Assembly: GCA_024401455.1 (NCBI GenBank)
Contig: JAKSLA010000025.1
Location: forward strand, 1-44,206
From: Paludibacteraceae bacterium
GTDB taxonomy: Bacteria > Bacteroidota > Bacteroidia > Bacteroidales > Paludibacteraceae
DNA: 44,206 nt
Direction of reading: 5' to 3'
The translations under genes and the position numbers were made by a program. The notes under the pieces were generated by a model. The model was not told where the DNA came from and searched no databases. It saw only the letters and a program-made list of their open reading frames with translations. Shown in pieces: positions 1 to 11,578 of this stretch. Each line of letters opens with the position of its first letter. The stretch's first letter is position 1.

Positions 1-188
1 TCCGTACTTTGGATGTTACTGGTGAGATCACTTTGCCAGAGGGAACTGAGATGGTAATGCCAGGTGATAACTTGGAGATTACAGTAAGCTTGATCACTCC
101 AGTTGCTTGTAACGAAGGTCTTCGTTTCGCTATCCGTGAGGGTGGTAGAACAGTTGGTTCTGGTCAAATCACTAAGATTCTTGACTAA
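1..188 (+). CDS. tuf: Elongation factor Tu, C-terminal end (partial)
   Basis: The reading frame starting at base 3 gives 61 residues ending in [14 protein letters not shown] and a TAA stop. This is the C-terminal beta-barrel (domain 3) of EF-Tu, including the [13 protein letters not shown] and [14 protein letters not shown] motifs. EF-Tu carries aminoacyl-tRNA to the ribosomal A site as a GTP complex. The 5' part, with the GTPase domain, lies outside the window. It sits upstream of tRNA-Trp, secE and nusG, the usual bacterial order. The codon choice (GGT, CGT, ATC, AAG) is that of a highly expressed gene. Confidence 0.97.
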   Translation, partial: RTLDVTGEITLPEGTEMVMPGDNLEITVSLITPVACNEGLRFAIREGGRTVGSGQITKILD

Positions 189-206
189 TCATCAATTATC
201 AAATAA

Positions 207-231
207 AGCTCCCCACCTCAAATGGGGGGCT
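207..231 (+). terminator. Hairpin between tuf and tRNA-Trp
   Basis: AGCTCCCCA (207-215) pairs with TGGGGGGCT (223-231) with one G-U pair and a 7-nt loop, followed by a weak ATTTT stretch. It could end or attenuate tuf transcription, or mark a processing point just before the tRNA. The T-tract is too short to call it a strong terminator. Confidence 0.5.
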
Positions 232-236
232 ATTTT

Positions 237-309
237 ACGGGAGTAGCTCAGTTGGTAGAGCACTGGTCTCCAAAACCAGGTGTCGGGAGTTCGAGCCTCT
301 CCTTCCGTG
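237..309 (+). tRNA. trnW: tRNA-Trp (CCA anticodon)
   Basis: A full cloverleaf can be drawn. The acceptor stem ACGGGAG pairs with CTTCCGT (one G-U) with discriminator G309. The D arm is GCTC/GAGC with loop AGTTGGTA, the anticodon stem is CTGGT/ACCAG with loop CTCCAAA (anticodon CCA), and the T arm is GGGAG/CTCTC with loop TTCGAGC. The 3' CCA is not encoded; CTA follows the discriminator base. Its position between tuf and secE is common in bacteria and implies it is cut out of a longer transcript. Confidence 0.96.
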
Positions 310-324
310 CTAATTTATTCAGAA

Positions 325-528
325 ATGGAAATATTTGTAAAAGCCAAGGATTATATTAAATCATCGTTTGATGAGTTGATTAATAATGTAAAATGGCCAA
401 CTCGTAGCGAGCTTACTAGTAGTGCGGTAGTTGTTCTTATCGCTTCCCTTCTGCTCGCCTTGGTGGTGTTCGCTATGGATCAAGCTTTTGAGTTCGTAGT
501 TACGTCTATTTACAAGTTGTTGTTCTAA
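325..528 (+). CDS. secE: Protein translocase subunit SecE
   Basis: SecE is the small clamp subunit of the SecYEG inner-membrane protein channel. This 67-residue protein has the short single-span form found in most bacteria: an amphipathic N-terminal part with the conserved VKWPTRSEL motif (residues about 23-31), then one hydrophobic span (about 34-60). The start at ATG 325 is preferred because the longer in-frame reading would begin inside tRNA-Trp. The gene lies 15 bp after the tRNA and 13 bp before nusG, the classic secE-nusG pair. Confidence 0.94.
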   Translation: MEIFVKAKDYIKSSFDELINNVKWPTRSELTSSAVVVLIASLLLALVVFAMDQAFEFVVTSIYKLLF

Positions 529-541
529 AAAGAGGGAAAAA

Positions 542-1093
542 ATGTCTGATTCAGGAAAGAAATGGTACGTTCTTCGTGCCATTAGTGGTAAAGAGGGTAA
601 AGTTCAGGAGTATCTTGAGGCAGAAATCAAGAATACTGATCTTGGCCGTAATGTGTTTCAGGTATTGATTCCTACTGAGAAGGTATATCAAGTAAGAAAC
701 GGTAAGAAAGTTTCTAAAGAAAGAAGTTACTTGCCGGGTTATGTCTTGGTTGAAGCTAATTTGGTTGGAGAGGTTTCTCACCGTCTGTCTAATACTCCTA
801 ATGTGATTGGATTCTTGGGTGATGGATCAAAGAAGAACGAGCCCGTTCCTTTGCGTCAGTCGGAGGTTAATCGTATTTTGGGTAAGGTGGATGAGTTGCA
901 GGACTCAGTCGAGGAAATTAACATCCCATTCTTCGTGGGTGAGACTGTTAAGGTGTCTTTCGGCCCATTCAGTGGTTTCAGCGGCATAATCGAAGAGGTA
1001 AATACTGAACGTAAGAAGTTGATTGTCGAGGTCAAGATTTTCGGTAGGAAGACTCCTCTCGAATTAGGCTTTACGCAAGTAGAAAAGGAATAG
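542..1093 (+). CDS. nusG: Transcription termination/antitermination factor NusG
   Basis: NusG binds the clamp of RNA polymerase, modulates pausing and can couple transcription to translation or Rho. The 183-residue protein has an N-terminal NGN domain (KKWYVLRAISGKEGKVQEYL, then the LPGYVLVEA strand at residues about 64-72) and a C-terminal KOW domain with the VKVSFGPFSGFSGIIEEV motif. Length and domain order are normal. It is followed 55 bp downstream by rplK. I see no inserted domain of the kind that marks specialised NusG paralogues, so this is the housekeeping copy. Confidence 0.97.
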   Translation: MSDSGKKWYVLRAISGKEGKVQEYLEAEIKNTDLGRNVFQVLIPTEKVYQVRNGKKVSKERSYLPGYVLVEANLVGEVSHRLSNTPNVIGFLGDGSKKNEPVPLRQSEVNRILGKVDELQDSVEEINIPFFVGETVKVSFGPFSGFSGIIEEVNTERKKLIVEVKIFGRKTPLELGFTQVEKE

Positions 1094-1148
1094 TTGGAGT
1101 TGGTCTTCGGCTATATTCTGTGTTTAAATTTAATTAATATCTAACAAA

Positions 1149-1592
1149 ATGGCAAAAGAAGTTGCTGGATTTATCAAATTACAGATAAAGGGAGGCGCTG
1201 CAAATCCATCACCCCCAGTAGGTCCTGCTCTAGGTTCTAAGGGTATCAACATCATGGAGTTCTGTAAGCAGTTCAATGCTAGAACTCAAGATAAGGGTGG
1301 TAAGGTATTGCCTGTCGTTATCACGTATTACACGGATAAGTCTTTTGATTTTGTAGTAAAAACTCCTCCAGTTGCAATTCAATTGTTGGAAGCGACAAAG
1401 CAGAAAAGTGGTTCCGCTGAGCCTAACCGTAAGAAGGTTGCAGAGATCACTTGGGATCAAGTTAAGGCTATTGCGGAAGACAAGATGCCTGATTTGAACT
1501 GTTTCACTTTGGATTCTGCAATGACAATGGTGGCTGGTACAGCGAGAAGTATGGGTATTGCTGTTAAGGGAGAATTTCCTGGTAATAAATGA
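1149..1592 (+). CDS. rplK: 50S ribosomal protein L11
   Basis: L11 binds the GTPase-associated centre of 23S rRNA and helps elongation factors act. The 147-residue protein has the N-terminal [20 protein letters not shown] motif, in which the paired prolines and glycines are diagnostic, and a C-terminal RNA-binding domain ending near [12 protein letters not shown]. Length is standard. It starts the rplKAJL block, 16 bp before rplA, and shares the strong codon bias of its neighbours. Confidence 0.98.
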   Translation: MAKEVAGFIKLQIKGGAANPSPPVGPALGSKGINIMEFCKQFNARTQDKGGKVLPVVITYYTDKSFDFVVKTPPVAIQLLEATKQKSGSAEPNRKKVAEITWDQVKAIAEDKMPDLNCFTLDSAMTMVAGTARSMGIAVKGEFPGNK

Positions 1593-1608
1593 TTAAGCTT
1601 CAATTGAA

Positions 1609-2307
1609 ATGGGTAAACTTACAAAAAATCAAAAGTTAGTCGCAGAGAAGATTGAAGCAGGGAAATCTTACTCTCTTAGAGAGGCTTCAGCTTTGGTAAA
1701 AGAGATTTCTACAACAAAGTTCGATGCTTCTGTTGATATCGACGTTCGTTTGGGCGTTGATCCTAGAAAGGCAAACCAAATGGTTAGAGGTGTTGTATCT
1801 CTTCCAAATGGAACAGGTAAGGATGTTCGTGTTCTTGTATTGTGTACTTCTGAGTTGGAGGCTGAGGCAAAGGCTGCTGGTGCTGACTACGTAGGTCTTG
1901 ATGAATATATCGACAAGATCAAGGGTGGTTGGACAGACGTTGATGTCATCATCACTATGCCTTCTATCATGGGTAAGATCGGTGCTTTGGGTCGTGTATT
2001 GGGTCCTCGTGGTTTGATGCCAAATCCAAAGAGCGGTACTGTAACCAATGAGATTGGAAAGGCAGTAAAGGAAGTTAAGCAAGGTAAGATTGATTTCAAG
2101 GTAGATAAGTTTGGTATTGTCCACACTTCTATCGGTAAGGTGTCTTTCACTCCAGAGCAAATCTTCGGAAATGCGAAAGAGTTCGTTAACACTTTGATCA
2201 AGTTGAAACCATCTTCTTCTAAGGGTGTATATGTAAAGAGTATTTATCTTTCTAGCACAATGAGTAAGGGTATCAAGATTGACCCTAAATCAATTGATGA
2301 AATTTAA
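1609..2307 (+). CDS. rplA: 50S ribosomal protein L1
   Basis: L1 binds 23S rRNA at the mobile L1 stalk near the E site; in many bacteria it also represses its own operon by binding mRNA. The 232-residue protein has the usual two-domain pattern, with [24 protein letters not shown] in domain I, the interrupting domain containing [18 protein letters not shown] (residues about 126-143), and a C-terminal return to domain I. It lies 12 bp before rplJ. I did not find an obvious rRNA-mimic site in its leader. Confidence 0.98.
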   Translation: MGKLTKNQKLVAEKIEAGKSYSLREASALVKEISTTKFDASVDIDVRLGVDPRKANQMVRGVVSLPNGTGKDVRVLVLCTSELEAEAKAAGADYVGLDEYIDKIKGGWTDVDVIITMPSIMGKIGALGRVLGPRGLMPNPKSGTVTNEIGKAVKEVKQGKIDFKVDKFGIVHTSIGKVSFTPEQIFGNAKEFVNTLIKLKPSSSKGVYVKSIYLSSTMSKGIKIDPKSIDEI

Positions 2308-2319
2308 TAATTTGAAATT

Positions 2320-2835
2320 ATGAAGAAGGAAGATAAAAGCGCTATCATAGAGCAATTGGCTGGTTACCTTAACGAGTACAGTCACTTCTACATTGCTGAT
2401 GCTTCTGGTTTGAACGCAGAGGATACAAGCAACTTGAGAAGAGCATGTTTCGGTCAAGATATTAAGTTGGTCGTTGCTAAGAATACATTACTTAAGAAGG
2501 CTTTGGAGTCAAAGGGTGATTTCACTCCTTTGTACGATGCACTAGAAGGTCCTACTGCACTTTTGTTCTCTAACGTTGGTAATGCTCCTGCAAAGCTCAT
2601 CAAGGACTTCAGCGGCAAAAACAAGGCTGGTAAGCCAGTTTTGAAGGCTGCTTATGTTGAGGAGAGCTTCTACGGTGCAGATCAATTGGAGGCATTGGTG
2701 GCTATCAAGAGCAAGAACGAGCTCATCGCAGATGTTATTGCTTTGTTGCAATCTCCTGCAAAGAACGTCGTTTCGGCTCTTCAGTCAGGCGGTACTACAA
2801 TCCACGGTGTTTTGAAGACACTTTCAGAAAGATAA
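2320..2835 (+). CDS. rplJ: 50S ribosomal protein L10
   Basis: L10 forms the base of the ribosomal stalk and holds the L7/L12 dimers. The 171-residue protein has the RNA-binding N-terminal half (HFYIADASGLNAEDTSNLRR, then VVAKNTLLKKAL) and a C-terminal helix that would bind L12. It follows rplA after 12 bp, leaving no room for the separate L10 leader known in E. coli; any L10 autoregulation would have to act elsewhere. rplL starts 45 bp downstream. Confidence 0.97.
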   Translation: MKKEDKSAIIEQLAGYLNEYSHFYIADASGLNAEDTSNLRRACFGQDIKLVVAKNTLLKKALESKGDFTPLYDALEGPTALLFSNVGNAPAKLIKDFSGKNKAGKPVLKAAYVEESFYGADQLEALVAIKSKNELIADVIALLQSPAKNVVSALQSGGTTIHGVLKTLSER

Positions 2836-2880
2836 AATTACAAACAAAACAAGATTACAAACATTTAAAAATTAAATACA

Positions 2881-3255
2881 ATGGCAGATTTGAAAGCTTT
2901 TGCAGAACAACTAGTTAACTTGACAGTAAAAGAAGTTAATGAACTTGCTAATATTTTGAAGGACGAGTACGGAATTGAGCCTGCTGCTGCAGCTGTTGCA
3001 GTTGCTGCTGGCCCTGCTGCTGCTGGTGCAGCTGCTGAGGAGAAGAGCTCATTCGACGTAGTTTTGAAGTCAGCTGGTGCAAACAAGCTCGCTATCGTTA
3101 AGTTGGTTAAGGAGTTGACTGGTCTCGGTTTGAAGGAGGCAAAGGACTTGGTTGATGGTGCTCCAAGCGCAATCAAGGAAGGTCTTGCTAAGGCTGACGC
3201 TGAGAATCTTAAGAAGTCACTTGAAGAGGCAGGCGCTGAGGTTGAACTTAAATAA
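2881..3255 (+). CDS. rplL: 50S ribosomal protein L7/L12
   Basis: L7/L12 is the multicopy stalk protein that recruits translational GTPases. The 124-residue protein has the N-terminal dimerisation helices, an alanine-rich hinge (residues about 38-58) and the C-terminal factor-binding domain with [38 protein letters not shown]. Length is normal. It needs to be made in several copies per ribosome, and the hairpin right after its stop would help uncouple its level from rpoBC. Confidence 0.98.
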   Translation: MADLKAFAEQLVNLTVKEVNELANILKDEYGIEPAAAAVAVAAGPAAAGAAAEEKSSFDVVLKSAGANKLAIVKLVKELTGLGLKEAKDLVDGAPSAIKEGLAKADAENLKKSLEEAGAEVELK

Positions 3256-3280
3256 CATACCCCTGAATTTCAGGAACTTT

Positions 3281-3316
3281 GGTTTAGAGCCTTATTGTAA
3301 GGCTCTAAACCTTTTT
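3281..3316 (+). terminator. rplL-rpoB intergenic attenuator hairpin
   Basis: A perfect 14-bp stem (3281-3294 with 3298-3311) closed by a 3-nt TTG loop is followed directly by five T residues. This has the form of an intrinsic terminator inside the operon. A smaller hairpin (CCTGA/TCAGG, 3262-3274) sits just before it. In E. coli the rplL-rpoB gap also holds a partial terminator that lowers rpoBC expression relative to the ribosomal genes; the same role is inferred here. No promoter with both elements was seen between it and rpoB. Confidence 0.8.
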
Positions 3317-3357
3317 ATGTCTGTATTCATTTTCAAGTTCAATTAATATCTTCTATA

Positions 3358-6300
3358 ATGTCGTTACAAACTGAAAAACAAAGAGTTAGTTTTGCGTCTG
3401 TAAAGAATCAAAGGGAATACCCTGATTTTCTAGAGGTGCAATTGAAGTCTTTTAGAGACTTTTTTCAACTCGATACACCCCCTGAGAATAGAAAGAACGA
3501 AGGGATGTTTAAGGTGTTTGCGGAGAATTTCCCAATCGCCGATACCCGCAACAATTTTGTGTTGGAGTTCTTGGATTACTATATCGATCCATCAAGATAT
3601 ACAATCGATGAGTGTATTGAAAGAGGCTTGACCTATTGTGTGCCTTTGAAGGCAAAACTTAAATTGTATTGTACGGATCCTGAGCATGAGGATTTCGAGA
3701 CAAAAATTCAGGATGTATATTTCGGTCCTATCCCTTATATGACCGATAAAGGAACTTTTGTGATAAATGGTGCAGAGCGTGTCGTTGTTTCACAATTGCA
3801 TAGATCACCTGGTGTCTTCTTTGGACAAAGTGTTCATGCTAATGGTACTAAGCTTTATTCTGCTCGTATCATTCCGTTCAAGGGTTCTTGGATTGAGTTT
3901 GCTACGGACATCAATAATGTCATGTACGCTTATATCGACCGTAAGAAAAAATTACCTGTAACTACACTTTTGCGTGCTATCGGATACGAGAGTGATAGAG
4001 ATATCTTGGATATCTTTAATTTGGCTGAAGAGGTTAAGGTTTCGAAGGCTTCCTTGAAGAAGGTCGTTGGCCGTAAGCTTGCCGCTCGTATTTTGAAAAC
4101 ATGGGTAGAGGATTTCGTAGATGAGGATACTGGTGAGGTCGTTTCTATCGAAAGAAACGAAATCATTATCGATCGTGAGACGGTGATCGAAAATTCTCAT
4201 GTTGACCAAATCCTTGAATCAGGCGTTCAGACTATATTACTGCATAGAGATGATGTTACTCTCTCTGATTATGCAATTATATATAACACTTTGCAGAAGG
4301 ACCCAAGTAACTCGGAGAAAGAGGCTGTATATTACATTTATCGCCAACTTCGTAACGCTGAGCCTGCTGATGAGGCCGCTGCAAGGGAAATCATTTCTGG
4401 ATTGTTCTTCTCTGAGAAACGTTATGACCTCGGTGATGTAGGTCGTTACCGTATCAACAAGAAGTTGAACCTTACCACCGATATGGATGTTAAGGTATTG
4501 ACGAAGGAGGACATCATTGAAATCATTAAATACCTTATCGAGTTGATCAACTCTAAGGCCGATGTCGATGATATCGACCACTTGAGCAACCGTCGTGTTC
4601 GTACCGTTGGTGAGCAATTGTACAACCAGTTTGGTGTCGGTCTTGCTCGTATGGCTCGTACGATTCGTGAAAGAATGAATGTTCGTGACAACGAAGTGTT
4701 CTCTCCAATCGACTTGATCAATGCTAAGGCTATTTCTTCTGTCATCAATTCGTTCTTCGGAACAAATGCGTTGTCTCAGTTCATGGACCAAACAAACCCA
4801 CTTGCCGAGATTACTCACAAGCGTCGTTTGTCTGCGTTGGGTCCTGGTGGTTTGTCTCGTGAGCGTGCCGGATTTGAGGTGCGTGACGTACACTACACTC
4901 ACTATGGTCGTCTTTGTCCTATTGAGACTCCGGAAGGTCCGAATATCGGTTTGATTTCTTCTCTTTGTGTTCATGCGAAGATTAACGACCTTGGATTTAT
5001 CGAGACTCCTTATCGTAGAATCGTGAACGGTAAGGCTGATATGTCTGAGGAAGGTCTCGTTTACATGACCGCTGAAGAGGAGGAAGGAAAGGTTATCGCT
5101 CAAGGTAATGCGCTTTTGGACGATGAGGGTAATTTCTTGTCTGACAAGGTTAAGGCAAGAAAGCAGGGTGACTTCCCTGTCGTAACTCCTCAAGAGTTGG
5201 AGTTGATGGATATCGCTCCTAACCAGATCGCTTCTATCGCTGCTTCCTTGATTCCTTTCTTGGAGCATGATGATGCTAACCGTGCTTTGATGGGATCAAA
5301 CATGATGCGTCAGGCTGTTCCATTGTTGAGAAATGAATCTCCTATCGTCGGTACTGGTATCGAGCGTCAATTGGCTCGCGACTCAAGAACTCAGATTACG
5401 GCTGAGGGCGACGGTGAGGTTGTATTCGTTGATGCAAGCGTTATTAAGATTCGTTATGATAGAACTGAGGACGAGGAGTATGTAAGCTTCGAGTCGGCTA
5501 TCAAAGAATATAGAATCCCTAAGTTCAGAAAGACCAACCAAAGTACGACAATCGACCTTCGTCCTATCATTACAAGGGGCGAGCGCGTAACGAAGGGTCA
5601 AATTTTGACGGAGGGTTATTCAACTGACCAAGGTGAACTTGCTATCGGACGTAACTTGCAGGTGGCGTTCATGCCTTGGAAGGGTTACAACTACGAGGAT
5701 GCCATCGTATTGAATGAGAAGGCTGTTAAGTATGACTTGTTTACTTCTGTTCACGTTGACGAATACCAATTGGAGGTTCGTGAGACGAAGAGAGGTATGG
5801 AGGAGTTGACTGCCGACATTCCTAATGTAAGTGAGGATGCTACTCGTAACTTGGATGAAAATGGTATTATTCGCATCGGTGCTTTGGTTGAGCCAGGTGA
5901 CATCCTTATCGGTAAGATCACTCCTAAGGGTGAGTCTGATCCTTCTCCAGAAGAGAAGTTGTTGAGGGCTATCTTCGGTGATAAGGCTGGCGATGTGAAG
6001 GATGCTTCATTGAAGGCTACTCCTTCTTTGAGAGGTGTTGTTATCGACAAGAGACTCTTCTCTAAAGTTATGAAGAATAGAAAGTCAAGAATGTCTGACA
6101 AGGCTATCCTTCCTAAGATTGATGAGGAGTTCGAGAAAGAGGCAGCTGAATTGAAGAACATCTTGGTAGAGAAGTTGTTGGTTCTTACGAACGGTAAGAC
6201 TTCTCAAGGTGTTAAGGATTTCTTGGGTACTGATGTTATTGCCAAGGGTGCTAAGTTTACGGCTAAGGCATTGAGCGAGATTGATTATGCAACAATCCAA

Positions 6301-7170
6301 CTCAGCAAGTGGACTTCAGATGCTCACAAGAATGACATGATTCATGACTTGATCATGAATTACATGAAGAAATACAAGGAGCTTGACGCTGCTACAAAGA
6401 GAAAGAAATTTAACATTACTATAGGTGACGAACTTCCTGCAGGAATCGTTCAATTGGTGAAGGTTTACATCGCTAAGAAACGTAAGATTCGTGTAGGTGA
6501 TAAGATGGCAGGTCGTCACGGTAACAAGGGTATCGTATCAAAGATCGTTCGTCAAGAGGATATGCCGTTCTTGGAAGACGGTACGCCAGTTGACATCGTG
6601 TTGAACCCTCTTGGTGTGCCTTCTCGTATGAACTTGGGTCAGATCTTCGAGACAGTTCTTGGATGGGCTGGTTTGAAATTGGGCGTTAAGTTCGCTACTC
6701 CTATCTTCGATGGTGCTACATTGGATGATTTGAACGAGTGGACAGACAAGGCCGGTGTGCCAAGATACGGTAAGACATATTTGTATGATGGTGGTACGGG
6801 TGAGCGCTTTGACCAACCTGCAACAGTAGGTGTAATCTACATGCTTAAGTTGGGTCACATGGTTGACGATAAGATGCACGCACGTTCTATCGGTCCTTAC
6901 TCTTTGATTACTCAACAACCTCTTGGTGGTAAGGCACAATTTGGTGGTCAACGTTTCGGAGAGATGGAGGTTTGGGCACTCGAGGCATTCGGTGCATCAC
7001 ACATCCTTCAAGAGATTTTGACTATCAAGTCTGATGACGTTACAGGTCGTGCCCGCGCTTACGAGTCAATCGTTAAGGGTGAGCCAATGCCACCTGCTGG
7101 TATCCCAGAGTCTTTGAACGTGTTGTTGCACGAGTTGAGAGGTTTGGGCTTGAGTATTACGCTTGATTAA
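3358..7170 (+). CDS. rpoB: DNA-directed RNA polymerase subunit beta
   Basis: RpoB forms one side of the RNA polymerase catalytic cleft. The 1270-residue protein has all main signatures: the protrusion/lobe region near the N-terminus, the rifampicin-binding cluster (residues about 468-493), [16 protein letters not shown] after it, the [12 protein letters not shown] motif of the hybrid-binding domain, and the C-terminal clamp region with [17 protein letters not shown]. At the main rifampicin-contact positions the residues are Q474, D477, H487 and S492, which match the sensitive E. coli residues Q513, D516, H526 and S531. It is 28 bp upstream of rpoC and probably cotranscribed. Confidence 0.99.
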   Translation: MSLQTEKQRVSFASVKNQREYPDFLEVQLKSFRDFFQLDTPPENRKNEGMFKVFAENFPIADTRNNFVLEFLDYYIDPSRYTIDECIERGLTYCVPLKAKLKLYCTDPEHEDFETKIQDVYFGPIPYMTDKGTFVINGAERVVVSQLHRSPGVFFGQSVHANGTKLYSARIIPFKGSWIEFATDINNVMYAYIDRKKKLPVTTLLRAIGYESDRDILDIFNLAEEVKVSKASLKKVVGRKLAARILKTWVEDFVDEDTGEVVSIERNEIIIDRETVIENSHVDQILESGVQTILLHRDDVTLSDYAIIYNTLQKDPSNSEKEAVYYIYRQLRNAEPADEAAAREIISGLFFSEKRYDLGDVGRYRINKKLNLTTDMDVKVLTKEDIIEIIKYLIELINSKADVDDIDHLSNRRVRTVGEQLYNQFGVGLARMARTIRERMNVRDNEVFSPIDLINAKAISSVINSFFGTNALSQFMDQTNPLAEITHKRRLSALGPGGLSRERAGFEVRDVHYTHYGRLCPIETPEGPNIGLISSLCVHAKINDLGFIETPYRRIVNGKADMSEEGLVYMTAEEEEGKVIAQGNALLDDEGNFLSDKVKARKQGDFPVVTPQELELMDIAPNQIASIAASLIPFLEHDDANRALMGSNMMRQAVPLLRNESPIVGTGIERQLARDSRTQITAEGDGEVVFVDASVIKIRYDRTEDEEYVSFESAIKEYRIPKFRKTNQSTTIDLRPIITRGERVTKGQILTEGYSTDQGELAIGRNLQVAFMPWKGYNYEDAIVLNEKAVKYDLFTSVHVDEYQLEVRETKRGMEELTADIPNVSEDATRNLDENGIIRIGALVEPGDILIGKITPKGESDPSPEEKLLRAIFGDKAGDVKDASLKATPSLRGVVIDKRLFSKVMKNRKSRMSDKAILPKIDEEFEKEAAELKNILVEKLLVLTNGKTSQGVKDFLGTDVIAKGAKFTAKALSEIDYATIQLSKWTSDAHKNDMIHDLIMNYMKKYKELDAATKRKKFNITIGDELPAGIVQLVKVYIAKKRKIRVGDKMAGRHGNKGIVSKIVRQEDMPFLEDGTPVDIVLNPLGVPSRMNLGQIFETVLGWAGLKLGVKFATPIFDGATLDDLNEWTDKAGVPRYGKTYLYDGGTGERFDQPATVGVIYMLKLGHMVDDKMHARSIGPYSLITQQPLGGKAQFGGQRFGEMEVWALEAFGASHILQEILTIKSDDVTGRARAYESIVKGEPMPPAGIPESLNVLLHELRGLGLSITLD

Positions 7171-7198
7171 TTAGTATAACTCTTTTTTAATATAAATT

Positions 7199-10100
7199 AT
7201 GGCTTTTAAAAAAGATAGCAAGATAAAGAGTTCCTTCACCAAGATTTCAATTGGTTTGGCTTCTCCAGAAGAAATTTTGGAGGAGTCTAGCGGTGAGGTT
7301 CTAAAACCAGAAACCATCAATTACAGAACTTACAAGCCAGAGAGAGACGGTTTGTTCTGTGAGAGAATTTTCGGTCCAGTGAAGGATTACGAGTGCCATT
7401 GCGGTAAGTATAAACGTATCAGATATAAGGGTATCGTTTGTGACCGTTGTGGTGTGGAGGTTACAGAGAAGAAGGTGCGTCGCGAGCGTATGGGTCACAT
7501 CCAACTAGTTGTTCCTGTGGCTCACATCTGGTACTTCCGTTCTTTGCCAAACAAGATCGGTTATTTGTTGGGTATGCCAACAAAGAAATTGGATGCGGTT
7601 ATCTATTATGAGCGTTATGTCGTTGTCCAACCAGGTGTGATGGAGAGCGAGGGTATCGCTGAGCAAGATTTGCTTACTGAAGAGGAGTACTTGGATATTT
7701 TGGACAAACTTCCTCAAGGCAACCAAATGTTGGAGGATACCGATCCTAATAAGTTCGTCGCTAAGATGGGTGCCGAGGCTATCTACGATATGTTGCAACG
7801 CGTTGATCTTGACTCTCTTTCTTACGAGTTGAGAAACCGTGCAGGCGTAGAGTCTTCACAACAACGTAAGACTGAGGCCTTGAAGCGTCTTCAAGTAGTA
7901 GAGGCATTCCGTGCTTCTAACGGTAGAAATAAGCCAGAGTGGATGATCGTTAAGATCGTTCCTGTTATTCCGCCAGAGTTGCGTCCGTTGGTTCCATTGG
8001 ATGGTGGACGTTTCGCTACTTCCGACTTGAACGATTTGTATCGTCGCGTTATTATCAGAAATAACCGTTTGAAGAGATTGATCGAGATCAAGGCTCCGGA
8101 GGTTATCCTTCGTAACGAGAAGCGTATGTTGCAAGAGGCTGTCGACTCTTTGTTCGATAACTCTCGTAAGTCAAGCGCTGTTAAGACTGAGGCTAACCGT
8201 CCATTGAAGTCTTTGTCCGACTCTTTGAAAGGTAAGCAAGGACGTTTCCGTCAAAACTTGTTGGGTAAGCGTGTTGACTACTCAGCTCGTTCCGTAATCG
8301 TCGTTGGTCCTGAATTGAAGATGCACGAGTGCGGTCTTCCAAAGGACATGGCTGCAGAGTTGTACAAGCCATTCGTTATCCGTAAGCTCATCGAGCGTGG
8401 TATTGTTAAGACGGTTAAGTCTGCAAAGAAGATCGTTGATCGCAAGGATCCTGTCGTTTGGGATATCTTGGAGCACGTTATGAAGGGTCACCCAGTGTTG
8501 TTGAACCGTGCCCCTACTTTGCACCGTTTGGGTATCCAGGCATTCCAACCTAAGATGATCGAGGGTAAGGCAATCCAATTGCACCCGTTGGCATGTACGG
8601 CCTTCAATGCCGACTTCGACGGTGACCAGATGGCCGTTCACCTCCCATTGGGTAATGAGGCTGTGTTGGAGGCTCAAATGTTGATGTTGGCATCTCACAA
8701 TATCTTGAACCCTGCAAATGGTTCACCTATCACAGTGCCATCTCAAGACATGGTTCTCGGTTTGTACTATATCACTAAGCCTCGTAACGGAGCTTTGGGT
8801 ACAGGTTTGAACTTCTATAGCGTTGAAGAGGCAGAAATCGCATTCAACGAGAAAAAAGTTGACCTCCACTCTCCAATCAAGGTTTATGTAAAGGACTTGG
8901 ACGAGAACGGAAATATTGTTGACAAAATGGTAGAGACTACCGTTGGTAGATTGAAGTTCAACCAGTTCGTTCCACAAGAGGCTGGTTACATCAATACTTT
9001 GGTCACTAAGAAGTCTCTTCGTGATATTATCACTAAGGTTATTAAGGCGTGCGGTGTTGCTCGTACAGCACAATTCCTTGACGACATCAAGAACCTCGGT
9101 TATTACATGGCGTTCAAGGGTTGCTTGTCATTTAACCTTGAAAATGTGATCATCCCTAAGGAGAAGGACGAGTTGGTTCAAGAGGGTTATAAGGAAGTTG
9201 AGGAGATTATGAATAACTATAACATGGGATTCATTACTTACAACGAGCGTTATAACCAAATCATTGATACTTGGACACACGTCAACGCTAAGTTGTCTAA
9301 CATCTTGATGAAGACAATTTCTGAGGATGACCAAGGATTCAACTCTGTATATATGATGCTTGACTCTGGAGCCCGTGGTTCTAAGGAGCAGATTCGTCAG
9401 CTTTCTGGTATGCGTGGTTTGATGGCCAAGCCTCAGAAGTCTGGTGCAGAGGGCGGTCAGATCATTGAGAACCCGATCCTTTCTAACTTTAAGGAAGGTT
9501 TGTCAGTGTTGGAGTACTTTATTTCAACGCACGGTGCTCGTAAGGGTCTTGCCGATACCGCTTTGAAGACGGCCGATGCAGGTTACTTGACTCGTCGTTT
9601 GGTTGACGTTTCTCATGACGTTATTATCAACGAGGAGGATTGTGGTACCTTGCGTGGTTTGATCTGTACTGAATTGAAGAATAATGAGGAGGTTGTTGCT
9701 TCCTTGTATGAGAGAATATTAGGTCGTGTATCAGTTCATGATATCCAACACCCGTTGACTGGCGAGATTATCGTTCAGGCTGGTGAGGAGATTCGTGAGG
9801 ATGCTGCCCAAATCATCCAAGATTCCCCAATCGAAAGAGTAGAGATCCGTTCGGTTCTCACTTGTGAGTCGAAGAAAGGTGTTTGTGCTAAGTGTTACGG
9901 ACGTAACTTGGCTACTAGCCGCTTGGTACAGAAGGGTGAGTCTGTCGGTGTTATCGCCGCACAGTCAATCGGTGAGCCTGGTACTCAGTTGACATTGCGT
10001 ACGTTCCACGTCGGTGGTGTTGCTGGTAACGTCGGTGCCGAGTCTGGTATCAAATCAAAATATGATGCTATCGTTGAAATCGAAGAGTTGCGTACGGTTG

Positions 10101-11515
10101 ACTCTGAGAACGAAGACGGTTCACCAGTACAAATCGTCGTAGGTCGTTTGGCTGAGTTGAAGTTGATCGATCCAAATACGAAGATTGTATTGATGAATGC
10201 AAATATCCCTTATGGTGCGAAGTTGTTCGTAAAGAACGGTGCTACCGTTGCTAAGGGTGATCGTATTTGTGAGTGGGACCCATTCAATGCTGTAATCATC
10301 ACTGAGGCTGCTGGTCGCATTCAATTGGAGAGCGTTATTGAAAACGTAACTTATAAGACAGAGTCTGACGAAACGACAGGTTTGAAGGAGAAGATCATGA
10401 TCGAGTCTAAGGACAAGAACAAGATCCCTGCTGCTCATGTCCTCAACGAGAAGGGCGAGGTCATCAAGACTTACAACTTGCCTGTGGGCGCCCACTTGGT
10501 AGTGGACGAAGGTGATACGGTTAAGACGGGTCAACTTATCGTTAAGATTCCAAGAGCTGTCGGTAAGGCAGGCGATATCACGGGAGGTCTCCCTCGTGTA
10601 ACTGAGTTGTTCGAGGCCAGAAACCCATCTAACCCTGCAGTTGTTGCCGAAATCGACGGTGAGGTTAACTTCGGTAAGGTTAAGCGTGGTAATCGTGAAA
10701 TTGCCATTACATCTAAGACGGGTGAGGTTAAGAAGTACCTTGTGCCATTGTCAAAGCAAATCTTGGTTCAGGAGAACGACTACGTACGTGCCGGTACTCC
10801 GTTGTCTGATGGTGCTATTACTCCATCTGACATCTTGGCCATCAAGGGTCCTACTGCCGTTCAAGAGTATATCGTGAACGAGGTGCAAGACGTGTACCGT
10901 TTGCAAGGTGTAAAGATCAATGACAAGCACTTCGAGGTTATCGTTCGTCAAATGATGCGTAAGGTTGAAATCGCTGATCCAGGTGATACTCGCTTCTTGG
11001 AGAAGGAGTTGGTTGATAAGCTTGAGTTCATGGAGGAGAACGATCGTATCTTCGGTAAGAAGGTCGTTACTGATGCTGGTGACTCAGAGACTATGAAGCC
11101 AGGTCAAATCGTTACTGCTCGTAGATTGAGAGACGAAAACTCAATGTTGAAGCGTCGTGATATGAAGTTGGTTATCACAAGAGATGCAATCCCTGCTACT
11201 TCAAGCCAAGTGCTTCAAGGTATCACGCGTGCTGCATTGCAGACTACAAGCTTCATGTCAGCAGCTTCCTTCCAGGAAACAACCAAGGTGTTGAACGATG
11301 CTGCTATCCGCGGTAAGGTTGACTACCTTGAGGGTATGAAGGAGAACGTTATCTGCGGTCACTTGATTCCTGCTGGTACGGGTCAACGTGAGTTCGATAG
11401 AATCATCGTTGGTTCTAAGGACGACTTCGATCGTATTGCCGAGTCAAGAGTTCGTGACGAGGAGGAGACTCCAGTTGTAACACGCCACGAGATGGTTGTT
11501 GAAGACGACATTTAA
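7199..11515 (+). CDS. rpoC: DNA-directed RNA polymerase subunit beta-prime
   Basis: RpoC carries the catalytic magnesium site of RNA polymerase. The 1438-residue protein has the N-terminal zinc ribbon (CHCGKYKR ... CDRCGVEV), the [12 protein letters not shown] motif with D472, D474 and D476 binding Mg2+, the bridge helix/trigger loop region ([20 protein letters not shown]), and the second zinc site ([13 protein letters not shown]). Length fits Bacteroidetes RpoC. A strong terminator follows, so it is the last gene of the main operon. Confidence 0.99.
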   Translation: MAFKKDSKIKSSFTKISIGLASPEEILEESSGEVLKPETINYRTYKPERDGLFCERIFGPVKDYECHCGKYKRIRYKGIVCDRCGVEVTEKKVRRERMGHIQLVVPVAHIWYFRSLPNKIGYLLGMPTKKLDAVIYYERYVVVQPGVMESEGIAEQDLLTEEEYLDILDKLPQGNQMLEDTDPNKFVAKMGAEAIYDMLQRVDLDSLSYELRNRAGVESSQQRKTEALKRLQVVEAFRASNGRNKPEWMIVKIVPVIPPELRPLVPLDGGRFATSDLNDLYRRVIIRNNRLKRLIEIKAPEVILRNEKRMLQEAVDSLFDNSRKSSAVKTEANRPLKSLSDSLKGKQGRFRQNLLGKRVDYSARSVIVVGPELKMHECGLPKDMAAELYKPFVIRKLIERGIVKTVKSAKKIVDRKDPVVWDILEHVMKGHPVLLNRAPTLHRLGIQAFQPKMIEGKAIQLHPLACTAFNADFDGDQMAVHLPLGNEAVLEAQMLMLASHNILNPANGSPITVPSQDMVLGLYYITKPRNGALGTGLNFYSVEEAEIAFNEKKVDLHSPIKVYVKDLDENGNIVDKMVETTVGRLKFNQFVPQEAGYINTLVTKKSLRDIITKVIKACGVARTAQFLDDIKNLGYYMAFKGCLSFNLENVIIPKEKDELVQEGYKEVEEIMNNYNMGFITYNERYNQIIDTWTHVNAKLSNILMKTISEDDQGFNSVYMMLDSGARGSKEQIRQLSGMRGLMAKPQKSGAEGGQIIENPILSNFKEGLSVLEYFISTHGARKGLADTALKTADAGYLTRRLVDVSHDVIINEEDCGTLRGLICTELKNNEEVVASLYERILGRVSVHDIQHPLTGEIIVQAGEEIREDAAQIIQDSPIERVEIRSVLTCESKKGVCAKCYGRNLATSRLVQKGESVGVIAAQSIGEPGTQLTLRTFHVGGVAGNVGAESGIKSKYDAIVEIEELRTVDSENEDGSPVQIVVGRLAELKLIDPNTKIVLMNANIPYGAKLFVKNGATVAKGDRICEWDPFNAVIITEAAGRIQLESVIENVTYKTESDETTGLKEKIMIESKDKNKIPAAHVLNEKGEVIKTYNLPVGAHLVVDEGDTVKTGQLIVKIPRAVGKAGDITGGLPRVTELFEARNPSNPAVVAEIDGEVNFGKVKRGNREIAITSKTGEVKKYLVPLSKQILVQENDYVRAGTPLSDGAITPSDILAIKGPTAVQEYIVNEVQDVYRLQGVKINDKHFEVIVRQMMRKVEIADPGDTRFLEKELVDKLEFMEENDRIFGKKVVTDAGDSETMKPGQIVTARRLRDENSMLKRRDMKLVITRDAIPATSSQVLQGITRAALQTTSFMSAASFQETTKVLNDAAIRGKVDYLEGMKENVICGHLIPAGTGQREFDRIIVGSKDDFDRIAESRVRDEEETPVVTRHEMVVEDDI

Positions 11516-11533
11516 TTCATTATAGAAGAGAAG

Positions 11534-11570
11534 AAGAGGGGGGCAATTTTGTTGTCTCCCTCTTTTTTTT
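11534..11570 (+). terminator. Intrinsic terminator after rpoC
   Basis: A 13-bp stem (11534-11546 with 11552-11564, two G-U pairs) with a 5-nt loop runs into eight T residues. It closes the ribosomal protein-RNA polymerase operon. Confidence 0.92.
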
Positions 11571-11578
11571 GTTTTTAT

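Noticed and set aside
4237-5268. A 343-codon open frame on the minus strand inside rpoB
   Set aside because: It is antisense to a fully conserved part of RpoB, has no recognisable domain, and results from the biased codons of the sense gene.
3358-7170. Possible rifampicin-resistance substitution in rpoB
   Set aside because: The main contact positions (Q474, D477, H487, S492) match the sensitive residues; the neighbouring differences from E. coli look like lineage variation.
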